Shown here: positions 47,749 through 55,650 of the stretch, one piece after another
Numbering within the stretch: the first letter of the stretch is position 1
How the letters are laid out: each line of letters begins with the position of its first letter
DNA from: Parazoarcus communis
GTDB lineage: Bacteria > Pseudomonadota > Gammaproteobacteria > Burkholderiales > Rhodocyclaceae
NCBI RefSeq assembly: GCF_003111665.1
Contig: NZ_CP022188.1
Location: forward strand, 4,650,001-4,714,000
DNA length: 64,000 nt
Direction of reading: 5' to 3'
Translations under genes and position numbers: made by a program
Notes under the pieces: model-generated
The model's input: only the letters and a program-made list of their open reading frames with translations
Databases searched by the model: none
What the model was told of the DNA's origin: nothing

Positions 47749-48930
47749 TCAGTAGGGCTGACCGCCACCAAACAGCGGGTATTGCGTCTGGCTGATGGTA
47801 TTGAGCATGGTCGCCGTCGGCAGGATGTTGGTGATGACGCGGTTCCAGCGTGCGACGTCGGCCACGTCGACATACACGATGTCCCGCGGTTGCAGCGGGA
47901 AGCGGTCTGCGAGCAACAGGGCGTCGGGCGAACGCGCGTCCAGATGGAAGAGCTGGGGCGAATCGGTGCCACCGCGCATGACGAAGATCCAGCCCGGATT
48001 GGACGTGAGCTGATTGACGTAACCTGCGTCGCCCAGCGCCTCGGCCAGCGTGGAGCGGCGCTTGTTCATGACGTAGGAGCCAGGTTTGCTGACTTCGCCG
48101 AGCACGAAGATCTTGTTCTGCTGGCGGTCGGGTACGTTGACGATATCGCCCGGCTCGAGGCGCACGTTCTGGCTGGTAACGCCACTCTCGTACAAGGCCT
48201 GCAGATCGACGCGGTAGGTTTGACCTGCACGGGTGAGCAGCACGTTGGCGTGATCTGCCTCGGCGGTGAAGCCACCTGCGCGGTTGACCGCCTCCAGCAT
48301 GGTCATCGGGATGTCGTTGATCTCGAGCAGGCCGGCCTTGGCGACCTCGCCCACTACATAGATGCGCTTGCTGCGGAAAGTCACCACGCGCACATCAAGC
48401 TGCACCTTTTCAATATAGGTGGCGAGCTTCTTGATGAGGATGTCGCGCACCTCACGCACCGTCAGGCCTCTGACCTGAATGATGCCGGCGTAGGGATAGA
48501 AGATGGTGCCGTTTTCGGCCACCAGGGTGCCCGAGGCTTCGGCCGAACGGTAGGAGCCGGCCGGGATGGTCAGCTCCGGGTGGTCCCACACGGTGACGTT
48601 GATGATGTCTCCGGGCCCGAGCTTGTAGTCGAGGTATTGCGTGTTGGGGTCAACCGGGGCTGCGGTGAGCTTGCCGGGTGTCGGCGTGGCCGCCGGCACG
48701 ATCAACTGGCTGGCTTTCTGCTGCTCGATGATGAGTTCGGCGCTGATGGCCTTGACCGCCACATTGGCCGGGACGAGCTCGTCATTCTGTTTGACCGGCA
48801 ACTGCACCGACGACTGCTCACGCATGGCGGAGGCGGTACTACCCGGCACCATCGCACATGACGACAAGGCGAGCGTTGCGATCAGGCCAAGCACAACACC
48901 TGGCCGCAAAAGTGAAATCTGTAAACCCAT
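47749..48930 (-). CDS. wza: Outer-membrane polysaccharide export lipoprotein (Wza type)
   Basis: Forms the outer-membrane channel for the polymer. The 393-residue protein has a lipoprotein signal peptide with lipobox LSSC (Cys25), a polysaccharide-export domain (DYKLGPGDIINVTVWDHPEL, then GTIFYPYAGIIQVRGLTVRE), and SLBB domains (KRIYVVGEVAKAGLLEI, NKIFVLGEVSKPGSYVM). First gene of the long polysaccharide operon; its leader carries the repeats and hairpins described for 48931-49260. Confidence 0.95.
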   Translation of the reverse strand: MGLQISLLRPGVVLGLIATLALSSCAMVPGSTASAMREQSSVQLPVKQNDELVPANVAVKAISAELIIEQQKASQLIVPAATPTPGKLTAAPVDPNTQYLDYKLGPGDIINVTVWDHPELTIPAGSYRSAEASGTLVAENGTIFYPYAGIIQVRGLTVREVRDILIKKLATYIEKVQLDVRVVTFRSKRIYVVGEVAKAGLLEINDIPMTMLEAVNRAGGFTAEADHANVLLTRAGQTYRVDLQALYESGVTSQNVRLEPGDIVNVPDRQQNKIFVLGEVSKPGSYVMNKRRSTLAEALGDAGYVNQLTSNPGWIFVMRGGTDSPQLFHLDARSPDALLLADRFPLQPRDIVYVDVADVARWNRVITNILPTATMLNTISQTQYPLFGGGQPY

Positions 48931-49260
48931 GGAACCGCCTATCTAGGTTATCTGGCTGAACTGACAGACCGTGCAGTACAAACCCGCGTGAGCTACGCGG
49001 ATGCGCCCCACAGCCCCGACCAACCTGCAAATGCAGCGAACTTCGGGGCCGTTTACGCACACCGGAGCAGAAAGCAAATCAATCACTTACACGCGATCTG
49101 AACCCGACGTAAAAGTGTGACGTCCGAATATTGCCACGACATTGCTGCATTGCAACCTAAGTTGCAAAAAAGTTGCACGGCCGACGAATGTCGCAGACCT
49201 TCTACGACAACCTGAAACGCATGCGCAAACGCAGCATTCAGGGACCTTACGGGCGATCAC
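48931..49260 (-). promoter_or_regulatory. wza leader and promoter region
   Basis: A 330-bp gap with no gene. It contains four TTGC motifs (49142, 49150, 49162, 49173), three being TTGCA about 11-12 bp apart, i.e. about one helix turn. The 11-mer GCTGCATTGCA (49144-49154) is shared in reverse with the manC upstream region. A hairpin TGTCGCAG/CTACGACA (49189-49209, one wobble pair) and a smaller CCGCGT/ACGCGG stem (48984-49000) are also seen. GG-N10-GC occurs once over the repeats but with a poor -12. No JUMPstart/ops sequence was found. Confidence 0.5.
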
Positions 49261-49545
49261 TCAGCGCGAAAACCGCTTGAGGACCACCATGCCGACCATC
49301 AGCGCCCCAGCGAGCGCAAGGTTGAAGTCGCCCTCATCGCTCGGGGCGTGTTCGCTTTGCATCGCCTGCGAGTCGCCCGACCTCAGCTCGTTACTGTGTG
49401 TTGTGGGTACGACCATCATGGCCACCGGAGCCAACGCAATCTGAGTTGCAGTGCCTGACGATGGTGCGGCACCCATCGAGTTGGCCGCAGCCGCAGTTGC
49501 GGCACCAGCGAGCAGGAATGGGGCGAGAAGTTTGAAGACTTTCAT
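49261..49545 (-). CDS. Small secreted protein with PEP-CTERM-like C-terminal tail
   Basis: A 94-residue protein not recognised by family. It has a signal peptide (MKVFKLLAPFLLAGAATAAA, cleaved near AAN), a short low-complexity centre, and a C-terminus built like a sorting signal: an acidic hinge (APSDEGDFN), a hydrophobic helix (LALAGALMVGMVV) and a basic end (LKRFSR). The PEP motif itself is missing. Upstream on its own strand lie a strong sigma-54 promoter (49584-49600) and the element TGTCGG-N7-TACA (49727-49711), as for the two PEP-CTERM genes. Start at 49545, though an ATG at 49557 is also in frame. Possible exosortase substrate variant or matrix peptide. Confidence 0.7.
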   Translation of the reverse strand: MKVFKLLAPFLLAGAATAAAANSMGAAPSSGTATQIALAPVAMMVVPTTHSNELRSGDSQAMQSEHAPSDEGDFNLALAGALMVGMVVLKRFSR

Positions 49546-49583
49546 GAGACTACCCATGACCTGGTTGAGATTGACTCCACCAG

Positions 49584-49600
49584 AGCAAAAAACGCACCAA
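49584..49600 (-). promoter_or_regulatory. Sigma-54 promoter of the small secreted gene
   Basis: On the minus strand TTGGTGCGTTTTTTGCT: GG (49598-49597), ten bases, GC (49586-49585). It keeps TTGG, CG and TTGCT of the consensus, one of the best matches in the window. It lies about 40 bp before the start at 49545. Confidence 0.78.
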
Positions 49601-49710
49601 GACTTGATGCAACAGACATTTCAGAAATGAAAACTCAGCAATAACCGTACGTTGCACCGCAGCAATCCAGACTAAAGTGATAGATGCGCGCGCACGCAGA
49701 TTTGCGACAT

Positions 49711-49727
49711 TGTAAATTGCACCGACA
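49711..49727 (-). promoter_or_regulatory. Upstream element TGTCGG-N7-TACA (site 3)
   Basis: On the minus strand TGTCGGTGCAATTTACA, the same fixed ends and the same 7-base spacing as sites 1 and 2, but with a less A/T-only centre. It is about 112 bp upstream of the -24 element at 49598, in the same orientation as the other two sites relative to their genes. Confidence 0.55.
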
Positions 49728-49966
49728 TACATTGCACCAAGAAGATGCATGACACGCACCAACGCATTTTTGATGCACCAACATCGACACACGTTATATA
49801 CCTGTTTTTTAACTGTTTTATTACATAAATTCGATCTATAGTTCACAGGCAAAGCAACGCGATCTCCCACGCAACATATTTTTAACGGGCGTTGTCTTTA
49901 CCCCAGTGCTATATTCGCCCCGTTGCGGCAACGCAAGATTCCATTAGCCAACTCATATATACGACC

Positions 49967-51361
49967 ATGTTTGGTGCCATCAACCAGCAGAACAACTTTC
50001 TACGCCCCGGCATCAGCCTGTTCGGGGTGGTAGCAGCGCTGCTCGACCCCGTGCTGGTTGTAGCCGTGCTGATGGCGTGCGCCTGGTTCTACGGGCAGGC
50101 CATGACGCCGCCATTTGTGATCCTGGTAGTGCTGTCGTTTGCACTGAGCTTTCCCGGCGACCTGAGATTGCACGAGCGGGTGCGTCGCGTGCTGCGCCGG
50201 GTGGTGATGGACTGGCTGCTGTTCGCCGTCATACTGGGTGGCTTCGGGTATGCCAGCGGCTACCTGTTCAGCTTTCCGCAGCAAATGCTTCTGGCATGGG
50301 CTGTCGCCACACCGGTCACGGTGGGCGCTGCGCATCTGTTTGTACGGTATCTGGTGCCGCAGGTTTTTGCACTGCACAGTCAGCAGCAGAAAGCGGTGGT
50401 GGTTGGTGTCAATGAAATCGGCTTGAAGCTGGTGCAGCAATTCAGCAGCACGCCCTATCTGAACACCAAGGTGCTGGCCTTTTTCGACGACCGCAGCGAC
50501 GAGCGCCTGCGCGCTTCACAGGGTGTGCCGGTGCTGGGCAAGCTGGCGGAACTGGCCGATTTCGTGAAGCTCAACCAGGTGGGCGCGATCTACCTGGCGC
50601 TGCCGATGGCGGCGCAGCCGCGCATCCTGAGCCTGCTGGACGACCTCAAGGACACCACGGCTTCGATCTATTTTGTGCCGGACATCTTCATTACCGACCT
50701 GATTCAGGGCCGCGTGGACCAGATTGCCGGGGTGCCGGTGGTGGCGGTGTGCGACACGCCTTTCACCGGACTGAACGGCGTGGCGAAGCGGCTGATGGAC
50801 ATCGTGCTGTCGGCGCTCATCCTGCTGATGCTGTCGCCGATCCTGCTGGGGCTCTCCATCGGGGTGAAGATGTCCTCCCCCGGTCCGGTGATCTTCAAGC
50901 AGCGCCGCTACGGGCTCGATGGCAAGGAGATTCTTGTCTACAAGTTCCGCTCGATGACGGCCACCGACAACGGTGCGGTGGTGAAGCAGGCCACCAAGAA
51001 CGACCAGCGCATTACCCCGTTTGGCGCCTTCATCCGCCGTACCTCGCTGGACGAGTTGCCGCAGTTCGTGAATGTGCTCCAGGGCCGGATGAGCATTGTC
51101 GGTCCGCGTCCGCACGCGGTGGCGCACAACGAGACCTACCGCAAGCTGGTGAAGGGCTACATGGTGCGGCACAAGGTGAAGCCGGGCATTACCGGCTGGG
51201 CGCAGGTCAATGGCTACCGCGGCGAAACCGAAACGGTGGACAAGATGGAAAAGCGCATCGAGTACGACCTCGAATACCTGCGCAACTGGTCGCTGAGCAT
51301 GGACCTGTGGATCATCATCAAGACCGCGCTGCTGGTCATCAAGGACCGCAACGCCTACTGA
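49967..51361 (+). CDS. wcaJ: Undecaprenyl-phosphate glucose phosphotransferase (WcaJ type)
   Basis: Starts the repeat unit by moving a hexose-1-phosphate to undecaprenyl phosphate. The 464-residue protein has four N-terminal membrane helices, a central nucleotide-binding-like domain (KAVVVGVNEIGLKLVQQFSS), a fifth helix (VLSALILLMLSPILLGLSIG) and the catalytic sugar-transferase domain: VIFKQRRYGLDGKEI, VYKFRSM, RRTSLDELPQFVNVL and IVGPRPHAVAHN. ATG at 49967 chosen. On the opposite strand to the main operon, so separately regulated. Glucose is the usual substrate but galactose is possible. Confidence 0.93.
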   Translation: MFGAINQQNNFLRPGISLFGVVAALLDPVLVVAVLMACAWFYGQAMTPPFVILVVLSFALSFPGDLRLHERVRRVLRRVVMDWLLFAVILGGFGYASGYLFSFPQQMLLAWAVATPVTVGAAHLFVRYLVPQVFALHSQQQKAVVVGVNEIGLKLVQQFSSTPYLNTKVLAFFDDRSDERLRASQGVPVLGKLAELADFVKLNQVGAIYLALPMAAQPRILSLLDDLKDTTASIYFVPDIFITDLIQGRVDQIAGVPVVAVCDTPFTGLNGVAKRLMDIVLSALILLMLSPILLGLSIGVKMSSPGPVIFKQRRYGLDGKEILVYKFRSMTATDNGAVVKQATKNDQRITPFGAFIRRTSLDELPQFVNVLQGRMSIVGPRPHAVAHNETYRKLVKGYMVRHKVKPGITGWAQVNGYRGETETVDKMEKRIEYDLEYLRNWSLSMDLWIIIKTALLVIKDRNAY

Positions 51362-51406
51362 GCGGGCCGGCCTGGTGGCAGCTCAGTGAGAGGCGCAGGG
51401 CGAGAC

Positions 51407-52846
51407 TCAGGCCATCGCGCCCTCCGCCCCCAGCGCCGGCAGCACCAGGCGGAACACCGCCCCCGGGCCCGTGTTGCGCAGCTCGATGTAGCCGTGGTGC
51501 TGGCGTGCCGTCTGATAGGCCAGATACAGCCCGAGCCCGGCACCACTGCCAACGGCGCGCGTGGTGAAGAACGGCTCGAAGACATGCTGGGCGATGGCGC
51601 TGTTGATGCCCGGCCCCGAGTCTGCAATCTCCAGCCAGGCCATGCCGCCCGAGCAGCCGGTGCTGCAGCGAACCACCCCACCCTTTCCGGCCACCGCCTT
51701 GACCGCGTTGTCGAGCATCTCGTCGACTGCGACGGCGAGGCCGCGCGGTGAAACCATGGCGACCGCATTGGCCTCGCACGACACATCGAACTCGATCTCG
51801 GCCGGGGCGTTTGCCTTGTAGGTGAGCAGCACCTCGTCGACGATGCGGTGCAGTTCGGTGGGCTTCGGTTCTTCTTCGGCGCCACCCGCGCTGCAGCGCA
51901 GGGCTTCGACGATGCGGTGGATGCGCTCCAGGCCGGCGCGGGATTCCGTCAGCAGTTGCGGCGCGTCTTCACGCACGAAATCACGGTCGGCGCGCTCGCA
52001 GGCGGTATTCCATTCTGCAGCGGACGCGCCCTCGGCAACGAGTCTGTCGGCGACCTCGCTGAGCTTCACGAGCTGCTCGCAGTAGCCGCCGAGCGCATTC
52101 AGGTTGCCGCCGATATAGCCCAGCGGGGTGTTGAGTTCGTGCGCCATCCCCGCGGCGAACTGGCCGAGAGCGGCCATTTTTTCGGACTGGACGATTTCTT
52201 CCTTGGCCGCTTCGAGGTGGCGCACCGCGTCCTGCAGGTCGGCGGTGCGCTCGGCGACGCGCTGTTCGAGTTCGGCCTTGGCCTTGATCAGCTCGGCATT
52301 GCGTTCGGCCACCGTGGTGTAGAGGGTGTGCACGGCGCTGACCAGCGCCCGGTTGGCGGGATCGGCGGTGGTTGCATCCTGATCATAGGCGTCCGCAGCG
52401 CTGGCGCCTTTTTCCATGGCGTGCAGCTGGCGTGACATCGACATGTCGATGCCGAGAATATGAAGCGCGAGCCAGCTCGAAACGTAGCGCAGCAGCTCTG
52501 TCAGGACGCTGCCCTGGCCGGATGCCGCTGCAGCGGCCAGGGAGTCGATCTGCGCGACGAAGTCGGCATGCGTGGCGCAATGCTTCTCGAAGTGGCGGCG
52601 GTCGATGCCGCGCTGCTTCATCATCTCTTCTTCGGTGCGGAAATGCAGCAGCGCATAGCGGCCGAGGCCGCCCATGACATGATCGAGCTCGGCTGCTGAC
52701 AGGCTGCGTCCGGTCGCAAGGCGTGCGCCGAGCTGATTGACCAGGCCGACCAGCTTGAAGTGCTGCTCGTCGACTACACCGAGACCTGTTTCGAAATAGT
52801 CGGCCCAGATGAAGGGGCCGCCGGATGCGGCGTGTTCGGTGCTCAT
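51407..52846 (-). CDS. Bacteriohemerythrin-histidine kinase fusion
   Basis: A 479-residue kinase with an N-terminal hemerythrin domain, which binds O2 at a di-iron site: DEQHFKLVGLV, HFRTEEEMMKQRGIDRRHFE, HCATH and LALHILGID supply the expected His, Glu and Asp ligands. A coiled coil then leads to a HisKA box (GMAHELNTPLGYIGGNLNAL) and a HATPase_c domain (GPGINSAIAQHVFEPFFTTR, GLGLYLAYQ). No membrane helix. Start at 52846. Same strand and operon as the HD-GYP regulator 22 bp upstream, so oxygen probably tunes c-di-GMP breakdown. Confidence 0.9.
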   Translation of the reverse strand: MSTEHAASGGPFIWADYFETGLGVVDEQHFKLVGLVNQLGARLATGRSLSAAELDHVMGGLGRYALLHFRTEEEMMKQRGIDRRHFEKHCATHADFVAQIDSLAAAAASGQGSVLTELLRYVSSWLALHILGIDMSMSRQLHAMEKGASAADAYDQDATTADPANRALVSAVHTLYTTVAERNAELIKAKAELEQRVAERTADLQDAVRHLEAAKEEIVQSEKMAALGQFAAGMAHELNTPLGYIGGNLNALGGYCEQLVKLSEVADRLVAEGASAAEWNTACERADRDFVREDAPQLLTESRAGLERIHRIVEALRCSAGGAEEEPKPTELHRIVDEVLLTYKANAPAEIEFDVSCEANAVAMVSPRGLAVAVDEMLDNAVKAVAGKGGVVRCSTGCSGGMAWLEIADSGPGINSAIAQHVFEPFFTTRAVGSGAGLGLYLAYQTARQHHGYIELRNTGPGAVFRLVLPALGAEGAMA

Positions 52847-52868
52847 GTCTTTCCCGATTGATAGGTGA

Positions 52869-54185
52869 CTAGGCAACAGAGACGATGACGGCTCGCCCCT
52901 CCGTGCGCTCGAGGCGCAGCAATTGCTCGATGATTGCGTCATCGACGACGAATCCCTTGCTCAGCAGCAGGTAGCCGTCTGCGTGGATCAGGTCTCTGGC
53001 CAGCACCATGCCGGCCTTGAGCATTGCGGGGCGCAGCCGCTGCTCGCTGTTCGCGCGTTCGGTCTTCAGGGACACGCCGACGCTGACGAAGGCATCGACC
53101 ACGGAAGGGTCGTAGCGCTTGCCGCGGTTGGCGACGATGAAATCGAGAGCGTCCTTGGGGCTGAGTGTGCGCCCGACCATGGTGCCGAGCTGCAGTGAAT
53201 CGAAGGCGTTTGCCACCGCGAGGATGCGTGCGAGGCGCGGAATCGCCAGGCCGGCACTGCCATCGGGGTAGCCGGTGCCGTCGAAGTGTTCATGATGGGC
53301 GCGAACGATGGCAGCGGCTTCGCGCAGCGGCGAGATGCCCATCAGCAGGGTTTCAGCGCGGGCCGGATGCGTCATGACCACGCTGCGCTCTTCAGCATGC
53401 AGCGTGCTGTAGGACTTGGCGAGGAGCTCGTCGGGCAGGCCGATCTTGCCCATGTCGTGCAGCATGGACGCGAGCACCAGGGTTTGCTGCTCGGCATCGC
53501 TCACGCCCAGCTTGCGTGCGATGTTGCGCGCGAGATCGGCAACGCGCCGCCCGTGCCCCTTGAGAATCGGACTGCGGGACTCGATCAGCTCGCAGAACAC
53601 CCGCACCGTGCTGGTGTAGGACTGACGCAGGTCCCGGTGCGCCTTGTCGGTGGCGGCGAGCGCTTCGCTCAGCTCCTTGGTGCGGGCCTGGACCCGCGCC
53701 TCAAGCTCGGCGTTGAAGTGCCGCAGCTGCTCGTTCTGCTCGGCGATGGTCTGCGTCATGCGCTCGTTTTCGAGCTTGAGATACTTGCGCTCAAGCGCAT
53801 CGCGCACCAGCAGCTTGAGGTCGTCGTCTTCCCACGGCTTGGATACGTAACGGTAGATCTGGCCGCGGTTGATGGCTTCGATCGTCGAGCTCATGTCTGC
53901 GTAGCCGGTGAGCAGGATGCGCACGGTATCGGGCCAGCGTTCGCAGGCAGTGGCCAGCAACTGCGCACCGGTCATGCCCGGCATGCGCATGTCCGACAGG
54001 ATGAGATCGATCGGTTCGGCGGCAAGCAGCTGGAGCGCTTCGTCGCCGCTCTCCGCGGTGAGCACCCGGTAGCCCTGGGGCCGGAACAGCCGGCGCAGGC
54101 TGGACAGGATGTTGGCCTCGTCGTCCACCAGCAGCAGGGTGGGCGGCTGAGGCGTATCGACTGCGGGGGCGGGCGTCGTGGTCAT
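52869..54185 (-). CDS. Response regulator with HD-GYP domain
   Basis: A 438-residue receiver-linked c-di-GMP phosphodiesterase. Receiver at about 12-130 (LLLVDDEANILSSLRRLFR, phospho-acceptor Asp in LILSDMRMPGM, conserved Lys in VSKPWEDDD), a coiled coil, then an HD-GYP domain with HDMGKIGLPDELL and HHEHFDGTGYPDG. The HD and GYP signatures are intact, so it is predicted active. It lies between two histidine kinases and overlaps the upstream one by ATGA, so it may integrate both. Confidence 0.92.
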   Translation of the reverse strand: MTTTPAPAVDTPQPPTLLLVDDEANILSSLRRLFRPQGYRVLTAESGDEALQLLAAEPIDLILSDMRMPGMTGAQLLATACERWPDTVRILLTGYADMSSTIEAINRGQIYRYVSKPWEDDDLKLLVRDALERKYLKLENERMTQTIAEQNEQLRHFNAELEARVQARTKELSEALAATDKAHRDLRQSYTSTVRVFCELIESRSPILKGHGRRVADLARNIARKLGVSDAEQQTLVLASMLHDMGKIGLPDELLAKSYSTLHAEERSVVMTHPARAETLLMGISPLREAAAIVRAHHEHFDGTGYPDGSAGLAIPRLARILAVANAFDSLQLGTMVGRTLSPKDALDFIVANRGKRYDPSVVDAFVSVGVSLKTERANSEQRLRPAMLKAGMVLARDLIHADGYLLLSKGFVVDDAIIEQLLRLERTEGRAVIVSVA

Positions 54186-55552
54186 GTGTTGTTCCCGGTG
54201 TCGGCGGGCTTGAGGGTGTCGGGTGCAGATTCAGGTTGCGGGGCCGACGGCTGCAGTTCCGATAGTGGCAGCTCGATGGTGAAGGTGCTGCCCTGCCCCG
54301 GCACGCTGGTGGCAAAGAGCCTGCCGTGGTGCTGACGGATGATGTCCTGCGCCAGCGACAGCCCGAGTCCGGTGCCCTTGCCTGCGCCCTTGGTGGTGAA
54401 GAAGGGGGCAAAGATGCGATTGAGGATGTCAGGCGGAATGCCGCTGCCGGTGTCGGTGATGCGGATGAGCACCTTGTCGCCCTCGACCGCCGTCACGACG
54501 GTGATCGTGCCCTGGTGCTCGATGGCCTGCGCCGCGTTGGCGAGCAGGTTGAGGAACACCTGGTTGATCATCGAGGGCACGCACCAGACTTCGGGCAGCT
54601 CGCCGTATTCACGGATGACCTCGGCCTTGTGCTTGATCTCGTAGCGCAGGATGTTGATGGTGGAGTCGAGCCCGCGATGAAGATCAGCAAACTGCCACTC
54701 CTGCTCGCCCACACGCGAGAAATCCTTGAGGTCGCGAACGATGCGCTGCACGCGGTCGAGCCCGTCGCGGCTCTCGGCGAACAGCGCCGGGAGGTCTTCG
54801 CGCAGGTAATCGATGTCGGCCGCGACATACTGCGCCTCGGCCGCCGCCAGCGCCTGCGCCGGGTCGTCCGACGCGGCCGCGGCATGGTAGGCCGCGATCA
54901 GCCCGAGCATGTCGCCGACGTTGCGTTCGAGGGTGCCAAAGTTGGTACTGACGAAGCCGATGGGCGTTTTCAGTTCATGCGCTACGCCTGCGGCGAGTTG
55001 GCCGATGGCGGCGAGCTTTTCCGACTGTACGAGCTGAACCTGGGCGCCTTCGAGCTGCTGGTTGAGGTGAACGGTTTCGGCGAGCTGTGCCTTCAGGACC
55101 GCTTCGTCCTGGCGCCACTGGCTGATGTCGCGCACCGTGCCCAAGATGCGGGCCGGCTGGCCGTCTGCACTGCGCTCGACGAGTTGTCCGCGAACCTGCA
55201 TCCAGCGGTATTCGTAGTCGGGGTCGCGCATGCGCAGGTCGCAGCAGAATGGCGCAGCTTCGTTGGCGAAATGCGCGCTCAGATGCTGACGCAGGCGGCC
55301 GATGTCATCCGGATGAACATGGTTGACGAAAGCTTCGCTATCATCGCCAAAACCGCCATCGTCATAACCAAGCAGGGCGTTGAAACGGGGGCCATAGAAC
55401 ACCTTGCCGTCCTCGATGTTCCAGTCCCACACACCATCGCCGCCGCACTCGAGCGCAAGTTGCCAGCATGCCCCTGAACCATCGGGGCCGGACGCAGACC
55501 AGCGCGATGGCAAGGGTGGCGAGAAAAACCGCGGTGGCGCGGATGCGGCCAT
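54182..55552 (-). CDS. PAS-domain sensor histidine kinase
   Basis: Soluble kinase of about 456 residues: a PAS/PAC region (GGDGVWDWNIEDGKVFYGPR, then a MRDPDYEYRWMQVRG-type PAC end), a coiled coil, HisKA (GVAHELKTPIGFVSTNFGTL) and HATPase_c (TGSGIPPDILNRIFAPFFTT, GTGLGLSLAQDI). Its stop overlaps the start of the HD-GYP regulator, the likely phosphotransfer partner. The exact start is not sure. The gene at 55651 is divergent. Confidence 0.88.
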   Translation of the reverse strand: MAASAPPRFFSPPLPSRWSASGPDGSGACWQLALECGGDGVWDWNIEDGKVFYGPRFNALLGYDDGGFGDDSEAFVNHVHPDDIGRLRQHLSAHFANEAAPFCCDLRMRDPDYEYRWMQVRGQLVERSADGQPARILGTVRDISQWRQDEAVLKAQLAETVHLNQQLEGAQVQLVQSEKLAAIGQLAAGVAHELKTPIGFVSTNFGTLERNVGDMLGLIAAYHAAAASDDPAQALAAAEAQYVAADIDYLREDLPALFAESRDGLDRVQRIVRDLKDFSRVGEQEWQFADLHRGLDSTINILRYEIKHKAEVIREYGELPEVWCVPSMINQVFLNLLANAAQAIEHQGTITVVTAVEGDKVLIRITDTGSGIPPDILNRIFAPFFTTKGAGKGTGLGLSLAQDIIRQHHGRLFATSVPGQGSTFTIELPLSELQPSAPQPESAPDTLKPADTGNNT

Positions 55553-55650
55553 TATTCGTGTTTCCGCTTGATGGACATCAGGCGAGGATATCGGCAGCGC
55601 AGGCTAAAATCCAGATATATGGCATCGCCCGGGACCAAGGAGCAGCAAGC

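Larger units (their letters stand above)
49546..49966. other. Divergent intergenic region between the small secreted gene and wcaJ
   Basis: A 421-bp AT-rich gap without a gene. It holds the sigma-54 promoter (49584-49600) and upstream element (49711-49727) for the minus-strand gene. Three copies of TTGCACC are also present (49652, 49717 and 49731), with further TGCA motifs nearby. A possible sigma-70 promoter for the plus-strand gene (TTGATG 49770-49775, 18-bp spacer, TTATAT 49794-49799) leaves a leader of about 160 bases. Confidence 0.6.

Noticed and set aside
49143..49165. GG-N10-GC match on the minus strand in the wza leader
   Set aside because: The -12 half (CAGC) is poor and the site overlaps the TTGCA repeats, which explain the pattern better.
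48931..49260. JUMPstart/ops element for RfaH upstream of wza
   Set aside because: No GGCGGTAGC-type sequence was found; the short GGCGG next to the start codon is not enough.
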